Shown: positions 16,320 through 24,059 of the stretch, in pieces
Position numbering within the stretch: the stretch's first letter is position 1
Layout: every line of letters starts with the position of its first letter
Source of the DNA: PWXP01 sp040772845
GTDB lineage: Bacteria > Planctomycetota > Planctomycetia > Pirellulales > Thermoguttaceae
Direction of reading: 5' to 3'
Assembly (NCBI GenBank): GCA_040772845.1
Contig: JAXGXG010000001.1
Coordinates: forward strand, 124,001 to 188,000
DNA: 64,000 bases
The notes under the pieces: generated by a model
What the model saw: only the letters and a program-made list of their open reading frames with translations
Databases searched by the model: none
Told to the model about the DNA's origin: nothing
Position numbers and translations under genes: made by a program

Positions 16320-16572
16320 GGATGCTCACGCGTTCCTTCGCGAGCATGAAGCGGTACTGCGTAGCCTGACGGCAACGCACGCGATCAGCGACATTCGGCT
16401 GGATTTCCCGTATTCCTCTCAACTTGGCGAAGGGGTGTTCGCGCAATGCGACTACTTCCCGCCCGAGTTCCTTCGGCTTGCCGGAGAACTCGGCATTGGC
16501 ATTGAACTGTCGCACTATCCACGCATCGAGAAGGGCGAAGGCCCTGGACAACACCCCGGCTCGGTCCGGTGA
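16309..16572 (+). pseudogene. 5'-truncated unrecognised ORF remnant
   Basis: Open from 16309 with no start codon, coding HAFLREHEAVLRSLTATHAI, then DFPYSSQLGEGVFAQCDYFP, PEFLRLAGELGIGIELSHYP and a stop at 16570-16572. The well-formed ending suggests a real protein of the immunity or TA type whose 5' end was lost. I cannot name the family. Confidence 0.45.
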
Positions 16573-16634
16573 ACGTCGCGTGGAGGCGGACTTCGTTGGT
16601 CGGGTCAGGGGGACCATCTGGCAGGAGCGGTGGC

Positions 16635-16715
16635 ATGGACGATGATGATTTCACGCGGATCGAGAAGGCCCTTGGCGTGGGGCTGCCGGATTGGATTTGG
16701 GCCATGCGCTGCTGA
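16635..16715 (+). pseudogene. SMI1/KNR4-like immunity gene remnant
   Basis: ATG 16635 encodes MDDDDFTRIEKALGVGLPDW then IWAMRC and a stop. The pattern (I..E..LG..LP) is the opening helix of SMI1/KNR4 proteins, common as immunity proteins against contact-dependent or polymorphic toxins. Only the first ~26 residues are left. Confidence 0.5.
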
Positions 16716-17072
16716 TCTGGGCGAGGCGAGTTTGTATTCCCGCTTGGCGCAGGCGGTGGGGGCACGAAGAAGGCTACCGTGTGGGCTTGTCCTTGGGCTG
16801 TCAAAAAGTTGGGGTTGCGGCGATTTGGGTTTGCGCAAGGTTTGTTCCCGTTCTGGGGTCCGATAGGTCTTCTAGCCGCGCAAGCTGAGTGTCGGGTTGG
16901 ATTGTGTCTTTGATCCAGACTTGAACGTGCCCGATGTAACAGGGAGGAAAAAGGGGCCGGGCGTGGCGTGTTCAGGCACCGCCCCCGGCGTTTTCGCCGT
17001 AGGCGATCAGCACCGTAGCCTGGGGTTTCTTTACCCCAGGCCCCATGGCCGCACCACATTCCCCAACACATT

Positions 17073-17115
17073 CCCGCGATGTTTTTGCCGCCGCAGGCGG
17101 CAAAAACATCGCGGG
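17073..17115. repeat. Perfect palindrome P2 (20-bp arms, GCA loop)
   Basis: Arms 17073-17092 and 17096-17115 pair perfectly with loop GCA; the core is GCCGCC-GCA-GGCGGC. It lies inside the 604-bp element. Confidence 0.95.
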
Positions 17116-17128
17116 TGTTCCAACCGGT

Positions 17129-17173
17129 TTGCCGGTTTGTTCCGCCGCCTGCGGCGGCGGAACAAACCGGCAA
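17129..17173. repeat. Perfect palindrome P3 (21-bp arms, TGC loop)
   Basis: Arms 17129-17149 and 17153-17173 pair perfectly with loop TGC; the core is GCCGCC-TGC-GGCGGC. Outer arm sequence is unrelated to P2. Confidence 0.95.
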
Positions 17174-17397
17174 TAAACGGGGACGTGGGGTGGTGCGTAT
17201 GGTTTCCAGGGGTAAAGAAACCCCTGGCTACGGTGCGAATCGCCTACGGCGAATAGGCGCGGATCAGTGGCCGGTGGTGCGCGGCGTGTGGGAGTCGAAA
17301 TCGTACTGTAACAAGCGACTTTTGGATTGGCGGCGGGCGGAAGGAATAAAATCGCACTATCCAAACACCGTGTCAACCCCAACTTTTTGACAGCCCA

Positions 17398-17433
17398 GGC
17401 TTGTCCCGCCGGGGCCATGGTCAGTTGGCTACA
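17398..17433 (+). repeat. REP-like hairpin element, diverged
   Basis: GGCTTGTCCCGCCGGGGCCA then TGGTCAGTTGGCTAC, directly abutting the 604-bp element; another inverted diverged copy is at 17523-17575. Confidence 0.5.
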
Positions 17434-17452
17434 CAGGCAGGGCTCATCCGAA

Positions 17453-17507
17453 TATCCACCCTGCGAATCGCGGCCGCCTCCGGCGGCCGCGATTCGCAGG
17501 GTGGATA
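17453..17507. repeat. Perfect palindrome P4 (26-bp arms, TCC loop)
   Basis: Arms 17453-17478 and 17482-17507 pair perfectly with loop TCC; the core is GCCGCC-TCC-GGCGGC. Outer arms (including CACCCTGCGAATCGC) unrelated to the other palindromes. Confidence 0.95.
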
Positions 17508-17787
17508 GGAAATCTTGGCCGCGGCACGGTAGCTCACCGACCACCGCTCCGGCCGGACGAGCCGGCACGGTGGCGAAAGGGTGGCGGCCCGCGCTTGTTC
17601 GGAGTTGTCGCGTCGTTGGTGCTTGTGTTCAGCGCGGCGGTGACACGTAATCGAATTTGCCTGGCGTGTTCGACGTGAATGCGGCGTGTTTCCCGGATCG
17701 GCGCAGGCGGACGGATGGGCGGGCAATCTTCCGCCAGGGGTGCCGCCCTTTCAGGGCATGGTTGCTTTGGTGGCCTTTTTCCAATAA
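17508..17787. other. Intergenic, repeat debris only
   Basis: Contains an inverted, diverged REP-like copy (17523-17575, ACCGCTCCGGCCGGACGAGC) and otherwise nothing I can assign. Confidence 0.35.
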
Positions 17788-17966
17788 CCCGGATTATTCA
17801 TCTACGTAGGGTGGGTCAAGGTCGCGTAAATCATTGGTGGGTCGGCACAAGCCGCAACCGAGCTGATTTCCAACCCGCCGCTTGGAAAAACGCCGACACC
17901 GGCGACCGATGACCCACCAAGGAAGCGGCTTGTTTGACCCACCCTACCTATCGTGAATAATCCGGG
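17788..17966. mobile_element. MITE-like element (179 bp)
   Basis: Ends are CCCGGATTATTCA (17788-17800) and its exact complement TGAATAATCCGGG (17954-17966). The homology continues inward with GTAGGGTGGGTCAA on the left and its complement on the right, and GGTGGGTC further in. No coding frame. The flanks are ATAA and ATAG, so an ATA duplication is possible but weak. Confidence 0.7.
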
Positions 17967-18001
17967 ATAGTCGTATTCGTGCCGTATAGCCACAAGCAAG
18001 G

Positions 18002-18190
18002 TCACGCTTCACCGACGGAATGCAGAGCAGCCGCGATGGTTGCCGTATCCAAGTATAGACCTGCGGCACGGATGGCGGCGAATCCGTCTGCTGCCAATAC
18101 TTCATCGGGTATTATGTCCAGCAGATGATTGAGGCCTGCCTTTGCCAAGACAATGATCGGCGATGCATTGACCACCCAGAACTCATTCAC
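18002..18190 (-). pseudogene. Internally deleted DUF3368/PIN toxin
   Basis: GTG 18190 overlaps the end of the antitoxin gene. The 62-residue product opens with NEFWVVNASPIIVLAKAGL and LLDIIPDEV, the N-terminus of DUF3368 PIN-like toxins, and ends with GLYLDTATIAAALHSVGE, the C-terminus. The family is normally ~150-160 residues, so the middle ~90, with most of the acidic residues, is missing while the frame was kept. It should be inactive as a nuclease. Confidence 0.6.
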
Positions 18191-18434
18191 CGGTTGCCTC
18201 CGCAATGATCTCGTCGGCATTGTACTGAAATGGGGTCGTACCAAGCCGGCTAAGAGCATGCAGGAACTCGCTTCGCGAGATACCGGCAATTTCGGCGGCA
18301 CGAGCTTGCGAAACAAGTCGCAATTCATACCACTTTACGGCTGCGGCAAGCCGAAGGTCGGTAGCGAAACCGGAAGGGTCCTTCCGCATGGCCGCCAATG
18401 CGCCTTCGGGTATCTCGATTGTCATTCGCACCAT
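18183..18434 (-). CDS. UPF0175-family antitoxin
   Basis: 83 residues from ATG 18434 (MVRMTIEIPEGALAAMRKD). The pattern EIP..AL, LRLAAAVKWYELRLVSQARA, AAEIAGISRSEFLHALSRLG is UPF0175: an HTH-like antitoxin usually paired with a DUF3368 toxin, which is exactly its neighbour. Frame is open upstream but ATG 18434 begins the conserved strand. The antitoxin is intact while the toxin is gutted, a common end state of TA decay. Confidence 0.8.
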   Translation of the reverse strand: MVRMTIEIPEGALAAMRKDPSGFATDLRLAAAVKWYELRLVSQARAAEIAGISRSEFLHALSRLGTTPFQYNADEIIAEATGE

Positions 18435-18584
18435 CAGGTTATCTCCCGCTGGACCCGACTTCGACATGGTGTGTGACACGAATCCCCACCGTTCCAAGTT
18501 TAGCAGACAGCGCAGACTCGGGTAAGGGCTTGCGTAGCTGTTCACGGGTCGGCGGCGCAGGCCGTTTTCTCCACTGCATACGAG

Positions 18585-18666
18585 GGGGACGGTCCCATGT
18601 CGCGGCTTGTAGCAGTGGCCGGTGGGGCAAACTGCCCCATATGCCGCGAAAACTGGGACAGTCCCC
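18585..18666. repeat. Imperfect inverted repeat with GGGACAGTCCCC ends
   Basis: Outer arms GGGGACGGTCCCATGTCGCGGC and GCCGCG...GGGACAGTCCCC are imperfect complements; an inner hairpin GGGGCA-AAC-TGCCCC lies at 18624-18638. This resembles REP/BIME sequences mobilised by TnpA-REP transposases. No such transposase is in the window. Confidence 0.5.
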
Positions 18667-18854
18667 TGTGAACGGTTACGGGCTTCCGAAGAAATCATGC
18701 CAGAAAACCCCGACAGTAGCGAATTCCCTGTGCACCTGAAGCTCTGAAGGGCGAGCCTCCTGGACCGAATCACGGATTAGGTTCCGTCCTTTCAGGGCTG
18801 GCGATTATCGTGGAGGCGGATTCCCACGGCTGCGCCTTTGCGAGTTGGTCGCTT

Positions 18855-19679
18855 TCAGGGACGGCGGAACGAGCTGGTCCCTTCAGGGACGGTGCCGGTT
18901 GCGGTTTGGGCGGGCGAGTCGGATGCGTGCGGGGGGACGTGCATGGGGGGCGGGGCGAGCCCGCCAAGGTGCATGGCGCGGAGGACGGCGGCGAAGTCGG
19001 TGGTGTCCTCGATGATCTGGCCGTCGCGCAGCACGAGGGTGCGCTTGGCGTGGCGGCCGATCTCCTGGTCGTGCGTTACGAGGATGATGGTAATGCCGGC
19101 CTCTTCGTTCAACGAGCGGAGCAGTTGGATCACCTCGCCGCTGGTCTTCGTGTCGAGGTTGCCGGTCGGCTCGTCCGCCATGAGAATCGCCGGGCGGTTG
19201 ACCAGCGCCCGAGCGATGGCCACCCGCTGCTGCTGTCCGCCGGAGAGCTGGCCGGGATGATGTTTCAGCCGGTCGCCCAGCCCGACCATCTCCAGCGATT
19301 CGATGGCGCGGCGACGCCGCTGGGCGGCCGACACACCCGGCGAGTAGAGCAGGGGCAATTCGACATTCTCCAGCGCGCTGGTCCTCGCCAGGAGGTTGAA
19401 ACTCTGAAAGACGAAGCCGATCTTGCGATTCCGCAGCCGGGCGCGGCCGTTACGCGACATGTCGGTCACCTCTTCGTCGCCCAGCAGGTAGCTTCCCTGC
19501 GTCGGCCGGTCGAGGCAGCCGAGCGTGTTCATCAGCGTGGACTTGCCGGAGCCCGAGGGTCCCATCAGGGCCACGTATTCGCCCGACTCAATCCTGAGCG
19601 ACACGCCGCGCAACGCCTCGACTGTGACCTCGCCAAGGTCGTACACCTTCCAGACATCGTCAAGCGTAATGAGCGGCAT
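18855..19679 (-). CDS. MacB-type ABC transporter ATP-binding protein
   Basis: 274 residues. Walker A GPSGSGKST (~40-48), Q-loop FVFQSFNLL, signature LSGGQQQR, Walker B ILMADEPTGNLD and H-loop VTHD are all intact. LSGGQQQRVAIARALVNRP and the LEDTPT-like spacing place it with LolD/MacB ATPases, which power pumps by mechanotransmission without moving substrate through the membrane domain. It is the third gene of an operon with adaptor and permease (24 bp after the permease). The C-terminal ~30 residues (PPPMHVPPHASDSPAQTATG) are an unstructured extension. In MacB of E. coli ATPase and permease are one chain; here they are split. Confidence 0.9.
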   Translation of the reverse strand: MPLITLDDVWKVYDLGEVTVEALRGVSLRIESGEYVALMGPSGSGKSTLMNTLGCLDRPTQGSYLLGDEEVTDMSRNGRARLRNRKIGFVFQSFNLLARTSALENVELPLLYSPGVSAAQRRRRAIESLEMVGLGDRLKHHPGQLSGGQQQRVAIARALVNRPAILMADEPTGNLDTKTSGEVIQLLRSLNEEAGITIILVTHDQEIGRHAKRTLVLRDGQIIEDTTDFAAVLRAMHLGGLAPPPMHVPPHASDSPAQTATGTVPEGTSSFRRP

Positions 19680-19703
19680 TGAACTTAGGAGCAGTTTGCA
19701 GGG

Positions 19704-20951
19704 TTATTCATAGCGCAGCGCCTCGATCGGATCGAGTTTCGAGGCGCGCCAGGCCGGGTAGAACCCGAAGGCGATCCCGACCGCGCCCGAAAAGGCGATG
19801 GCCAGCACGGCGGCCGGAATCGAGACGACCGTGGGCCACTGGACGGTTTCGATCAGGCTATTAATTACAGCGGTAATGGCCATGGACGAGCCTACGCCCA
19901 GGGCGAATCCGATGAGTCCGCCGATCATGGCCAGCAGGACCGACTCGATCAGAAATTGCTGCAGGATATCGCGGCCGCGGGCCCCGACGGCCATACGGAT
20001 GCCGATCTCGCGCGTGCGTTCGGTTACCGAAACGAGCATGATGTTCATAATGCCCACGCCGCCCACCACCAGCGAAATACCTGCGATGGACGAAAGCAGC
20101 AGGGTCATCGTGCCGGTGATGATGCCGAGCACGTTGGCGATTTCGGTTGTATTCTTCACCTCGAAATCGGGCGGTTCGCCGGGGCCGATGCGATGGCGTT
20201 CGAGCAGCAGTTGCTGGATCTGGTTCTCGGCCTCGGCCATCTGATCGACCGATCGGGCGGAGACGAGAATCACATCGACCGTGTCGAACGACCGGCGTCG
20301 CAGACGTTTGGCGACGGTTGTGTGGGGCATCATGATGATGTTGTCCTGGTCTTCGCCCACCAGGTTGGCGCCCTTGGGCTCCAGGATTCCGATGATTCGG
20401 AACGGGATGTTGGCAATCCGGATTGTCTCGTTCAGCGGATTGGTGGTTTGGAACAGTTTCGCCACGAGCGTATGGCCGATCACGCAGACCTTGGCCGCCG
20501 AGTCGATATCGCGCTGGGTGAAGAAGCCGCCATGCCGCAGCGACCAGTTGCGGACCGTAAGATACTCGGTTCCGACGCCGACCATTTCGCGCGGTCGCCA
20601 GTTCGTATTGCCGTAGATAATCTGCCCGCCGGCGCCGACGATAGGCGACGACGCGAGCACGGCCGGGCATTCCTTGGCGAGGGCCTCACTGTCGTCGGCC
20701 TTCAGCGACGGCGCCGTTCCATGGCCGTGGCGGACCGGGCCGTGCCGCTGGCTGCTGGAGAAGACCACGATGACGTTGGTGCCGAGCGACTCGAACTGAT
20801 CTTGCACCAGTTTGCTGGCGCTCTGGCCGATGGAGACCATGGCCGTGACGGCGGCAATGCCGATCACAACGCCCAGGATGGTCAGGCCGGCGCGCATCTT
20901 GTTCTTGCGCAGGGCCCGCAAGGCGATTCGAATTGTCGTCAGCAGGTGCAT
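19704..20951 (-). CDS. MacB-like ABC transporter permease
   Basis: 415 residues. One N-terminal helix (ALRKNKMRAGLTILGVVIGI), a large periplasmic MacB_PCD domain (~50-280) and three C-terminal helices of the FtsX domain (TMTLLLSSIAGISLVVGGVG, ESVLLAMIGGLIGFALGVG, AIAFSGAVGIAFGFYPAWRA). The motif GIMNIMLVSVTERTREIGIR is the FtsX/MacB coupling signature. It contacts the ATPase at 18855 and the adaptor at 20956, from which it is separated by four bases. Substrate unknown. Confidence 0.9.
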   Translation of the reverse strand: MHLLTTIRIALRALRKNKMRAGLTILGVVIGIAAVTAMVSIGQSASKLVQDQFESLGTNVIVVFSSSQRHGPVRHGHGTAPSLKADDSEALAKECPAVLASSPIVGAGGQIIYGNTNWRPREMVGVGTEYLTVRNWSLRHGGFFTQRDIDSAAKVCVIGHTLVAKLFQTTNPLNETIRIANIPFRIIGILEPKGANLVGEDQDNIIMMPHTTVAKRLRRRSFDTVDVILVSARSVDQMAEAENQIQQLLLERHRIGPGEPPDFEVKNTTEIANVLGIITGTMTLLLSSIAGISLVVGGVGIMNIMLVSVTERTREIGIRMAVGARGRDILQQFLIESVLLAMIGGLIGFALGVGSSMAITAVINSLIETVQWPTVVSIPAAVLAIAFSGAVGIAFGFYPAWRASKLDPIEALRYE

Positions 20952-20955
20952 TGGG

Positions 20956-22218
20956 CTAGGGGGCTTCCACGCGTGTGACCAGCTTCTGGCCTTCTTTCAA
21001 CTCGCCTTCGACCAGTTCGGTAAATTGGTAGTCGCTCAGGCCTGTCGTTACGGGCACGGCTCGGAGCAGGTTGTCCTGGACAATCCAGACGTGGCGGCAG
21101 GATCGCTGTCGCCCGTCCTCGGCCTTTTCCGACGCCGACCGGTTATCGCGAGTGGTCTCGGCGTCCTCTTCGTCCAACTCGTCCGACCCGGCGCCTTCGA
21201 GAATGTCGCGGTCGTCGGGATGGACGTGCTCGGGTTTGGGGTAGAACCGCAACGCGGCGTTGGGAATCTTCAGCACGTCTTTCCGCTGTCCGACCTGGAA
21301 GGAAAGGCTGGCTGTCATGCCGGGCAGCAGTTTCATGTCGGGGTTCGGCGCCTTGATGACGACCGGGTACGTGACGACGGTCTCCGTGGTCGTTGGGTTC
21401 AGGCGGATCTGGTCGATACGGCCCTTGAACAGGTCGGCGGGGTACGAGTCGACGGTGAACTCGACGACGGCCTCCCGCTTCTGGGCTTCGCGGATCAGGC
21501 CGATATCGGCCTCGTCGACCGAGGCGTAGATGTTCATCTCCTTGTCCATGTCGGGCGCGACGACGAACAACTCCGGTGTGGAGAACTGGGCTGCGAGCGT
21601 TTGACCTTCGTCGATCTTCCGGTCGATGACGATGCCATCCACCGGCGAACGGATTTCGGTATAGCCGAGGTTCGCCTGCGAGTTTTCGAGCATCGCCTCC
21701 GCCTGCTTGATCGATGCTTCGGCCACGCGGAGCTGGGCATCGAAGGACTGTCGCTGGAAGCGATACTGGTCCATAACGGAATCGGCGAGGTATTCGGGAT
21801 TGATTTCGCGGAGTTGTTCGGCGCGTTTTTCGTCGTTGATGGCCTGCTGCCTAAGCGCGATGACGCGCGCCATTTCGGCCTTGGCCGTAGCCAGAGCAGC
21901 CTCATCGCGAGCAACGGCGGCCTCATAGATTCTCGGGTCGATGCGCGCCAGGAGCTGGCCCTTCTTCACCCGGTCGTTGAAGTCGGCCGACAACTGGCTG
22001 ATGGGGCCCGAGACGAAGGTACCGATCGACACGCGAAGCACCGGCTGGATCGTGCCGGTCGAGTTGACCACGGCGACGATATCGCCGCGGGCGACCTCGA
22101 CTTCGGTGAACTTGGGCTGATTCCGTGCCTTCCATACGGCGGCCAGTTTCACGCCGCCGGCGGCAAGCAGCCCGCCCACCAGCACAAGGACCAGGATGAC
22201 AAGGAGAAGCTTCTTCAT
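20956..22218 (-). CDS. MacA-like periplasmic adaptor (HlyD family)
   Basis: 420 residues from ATG 22218 (MKKLLLVILVLVLVGGLLAA, membrane anchor). The frame is open ~290 bp further upstream but those residues do not look like protein. Barrel-sandwich half motifs are visible on both sides of a long coiled-coil hairpin (~120-210: EAALATAKAEMARVIALRQQ, QAEAMLENSQANLGYTEIRS), followed by a beta-barrel part (VDGIVIDRKIDEGQT, LPGMTASLSFQVGQR). It joins the permease to TolC. First gene of the operon, so its promoter should lie upstream of 22218. Confidence 0.85.
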   Translation of the reverse strand: MKKLLLVILVLVLVGGLLAAGGVKLAAVWKARNQPKFTEVEVARGDIVAVVNSTGTIQPVLRVSIGTFVSGPISQLSADFNDRVKKGQLLARIDPRIYEAAVARDEAALATAKAEMARVIALRQQAINDEKRAEQLREINPEYLADSVMDQYRFQRQSFDAQLRVAEASIKQAEAMLENSQANLGYTEIRSPVDGIVIDRKIDEGQTLAAQFSTPELFVVAPDMDKEMNIYASVDEADIGLIREAQKREAVVEFTVDSYPADLFKGRIDQIRLNPTTTETVVTYPVVIKAPNPDMKLLPGMTASLSFQVGQRKDVLKIPNAALRFYPKPEHVHPDDRDILEGAGSDELDEEDAETTRDNRSASEKAEDGRQRSCRHVWIVQDNLLRAVPVTTGLSDYQFTELVEGELKEGQKLVTRVEAP

Positions 22219-22346
22219 AAGGCGAACGTTTGGAGAAATCGACGATGCCAATCCCGCCATTATACCAACGAAGCGAGGCATCTGGAATCGGATTTTTGGC
22301 GATTCCGGCCGATGGGCCGCAGGAACGGACTTACACCCTGGAAAGA

Positions 22347-22377
22347 GGCCACCGGCCGGCTTGCCCGGCCGGTGGCC
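22347..22377. repeat. Perfect hairpin (13-bp arms), possible terminator
   Basis: GGCCACCGGCCGG-CTTGC-CCGGCCGGTGGCC is perfectly self-complementary. It lies after the stop of the oxidoreductase gene (minus strand) and before the adaptor start. There is no T run, so it may be a Rho-type or REP-like element instead of an intrinsic terminator. Confidence 0.6.
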
Positions 22378-22486
22378 ATGATGCTTGGCGACATTCGGAC
22401 TGTGCGTAATCCAGGCGATCTCTTCAGGCAGTCTTCGCTTTCCGGTCTTATCCGGCACTCCAACTGGAAGTGGCAGATCCCTCGTC

Positions 22487-23935
22487 CTAAACGATCTGCG
22501 GCACGACAAAAGGCTCGCGGTATTCCCGCTTCAGGAAGCCGTTGGCAGCGTCGGCCCCATCGCCGGAGAAGCGTTCTGTTTCCGGATCGACGGTCAGCAG
22601 GGACGTGAAGCGGATGGCTTCGTCTTCCAGGCCCATGCCGTGGGCGCGGAGCAGGTCGCCCATCTCGCCGACCAGCCCTTTCCATAAGCCCGAAGGCTCT
22701 TCGACCCGCGCGGCCTCGGCCGCCGAGAACCGGCCGCCGGCCCGGGCCATGATATTGGCCAGGTGGCACCAGCCGGTCGTATCGCTGCCGACGCAAATGG
22801 GCGAGTTGAGCAGGGACGCGTCGCGGGCGCGCAGGGCGTCGATGAAGTTCTGCTGGTGGATGACGTTGCCGCTATTGCCGGAGAATCGGCGGATTTCTTT
22901 GCCCTCGCGATCGAAGGCGACGGCCCTGCCGCGTTGGCCTTCCAGCCGGCCGCCCTCGCAGTAGGCAATGTAGCCGCTGCCCGGGCCGGGATGCGGCGAG
23001 GCGCTGCGCGAACCTGGCTCCGCCGGAAGGTTCGACAGACCGATCACCACGGGCATCACGCCGGCGTCGAAGTAGACGAAGTGGACGTTGGGCGTTTGGC
23101 CTGCGTCGTTGAACGCAACGCGACCGCCGCCGCCGCAAATGCGCCGCGGCAGCACGACCTTGTCCAGCAGGACATTGGCTCGCATGTCGTCCAAGACGTG
23201 AACGCCCCAGTTGCCCATCTCGCCGGCGCCGGTGTTCCAGTCCCAGTGCCAGTCGTACTGTAGCTTGTCGCGATAGATGGGCACGTCCTTCGCCGGTCCG
23301 AGCCACAGGTTGTAATCAACGTCTTCCGGAATCGGCAGCGGCGTATCGCGTTTGCCGATGGGCGGGCGGACGCCGTAGCGATTGACCCTTGCCGAGAGGA
23401 TCCTGCCCAGCGCCTTTTCCTCGTGGAGGAACTTCCGGATTTCCGCCTGCATGGGGTCCGAACGTTGCTGGGTGCCGTGCTGGCAGATCCTGCCCGACTT
23501 CTCGACGGCGGCGACCGCTTGCCGCGCTTCCCATAGATTGTGCGACATGGGCTTCTCGCAATAGACGTCCTTGCCTGCCTGCACGGCCCAGATGGTCGCC
23601 AGGCTGTGCCAGTGGACGGTCATGGCGAGGACAACGGCGTCGATGCCGGGATCGTCGAGCAAGCGTCGAAGATCGGTGGCCGTCTTGGCCTCGGGGAACC
23701 GCTGGGCGGCGCCGGCGAGTCGGGCCCGATCGGGATCACAAAGGCCGGCAATCCGAACGTCTGCCATCTTGCTGAATACGGCCCGATGCTCGCCCCCTCG
23801 CCCTCCGCAACTGATCATCCCGAGGCGAATTGCGTCATTGGCGCCGACGGCCCGGTGCGATGCCAGCGGAACGGCCACCGCCGCGCCGGCGGCCAGTCCA
23901 GAGCGAAGAAAACTGCGTCGTGTTACCGAAATCAT
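22487..23935 (-). CDS. Tat-exported Gfo/Idh/MocA family oxidoreductase
   Basis: 482 residues from the Met of MISVTRRSFLRSGLAAGAAV, a twin-arginine signal (RRSFLR), ten codons below the first in-frame ATG. The NAD(P)-binding start is degenerate (RLGMISCGGRGGEHRAVF), then DPGIDAVVLAMTVHWHSLA, the substrate-fold motif EKPMSHNLWEARQAV (CEKP), and a large C-terminal domain with the planctomycete insertion VDYNLWLGPA and WDWNTGAGEMGNWGVH. These proteins are abundant in Planctomycetes and act on sugars or inositols; substrate is unknown. An XylR-like regulator lies just upstream on the same strand. Confidence 0.85.
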   Translation of the reverse strand: MISVTRRSFLRSGLAAGAAVAVPLASHRAVGANDAIRLGMISCGGRGGEHRAVFSKMADVRIAGLCDPDRARLAGAAQRFPEAKTATDLRRLLDDPGIDAVVLAMTVHWHSLATIWAVQAGKDVYCEKPMSHNLWEARQAVAAVEKSGRICQHGTQQRSDPMQAEIRKFLHEEKALGRILSARVNRYGVRPPIGKRDTPLPIPEDVDYNLWLGPAKDVPIYRDKLQYDWHWDWNTGAGEMGNWGVHVLDDMRANVLLDKVVLPRRICGGGGRVAFNDAGQTPNVHFVYFDAGVMPVVIGLSNLPAEPGSRSASPHPGPGSGYIAYCEGGRLEGQRGRAVAFDREGKEIRRFSGNSGNVIHQQNFIDALRARDASLLNSPICVGSDTTGWCHLANIMARAGGRFSAAEAARVEEPSGLWKGLVGEMGDLLRAHGMGLEDEAIRFTSLLTVDPETERFSGDGADAANGFLKREYREPFVVPQIV

Positions 23936-24059
23936 GCGATGTCTCCTGAAAATGGGGCAGTTCAACCGTCTCCATTATCGGCCGCCGGCGCGGGCGTGTC
24001 AAAGGCGCACGGCGAAACCGGGAGCGCGTGGGTGCAGGCGGCGGCAGGAAAAGTCTGGT

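Larger units (their letters stand above)
16794..17397. mobile_element. 604-bp element with 24-bp perfect terminal inverted repeats
   Basis: The ends 16794-16817 and 17374-17397 are perfect inverted repeats (they include GCTGTCAAAAAGTTGGGG). No transposase frame is present. Inside there is an imperfect inverted pair (approximately 16990-17045 and 17203-17252, including CGCCGTAGGCGAT and GTTTCTTTACCCC) flanking two perfect palindromes. This is the architecture of a non-autonomous element. Target duplications are not obvious. Confidence 0.6.

Noticed and set aside
22347..22377. Perfect hairpin as a member of the GCCGCC-core palindrome family.
   Set aside because: Its core is CCGGCCGG with a 5-base loop, so it belongs with the REP-like elements, not with the four palindromes.
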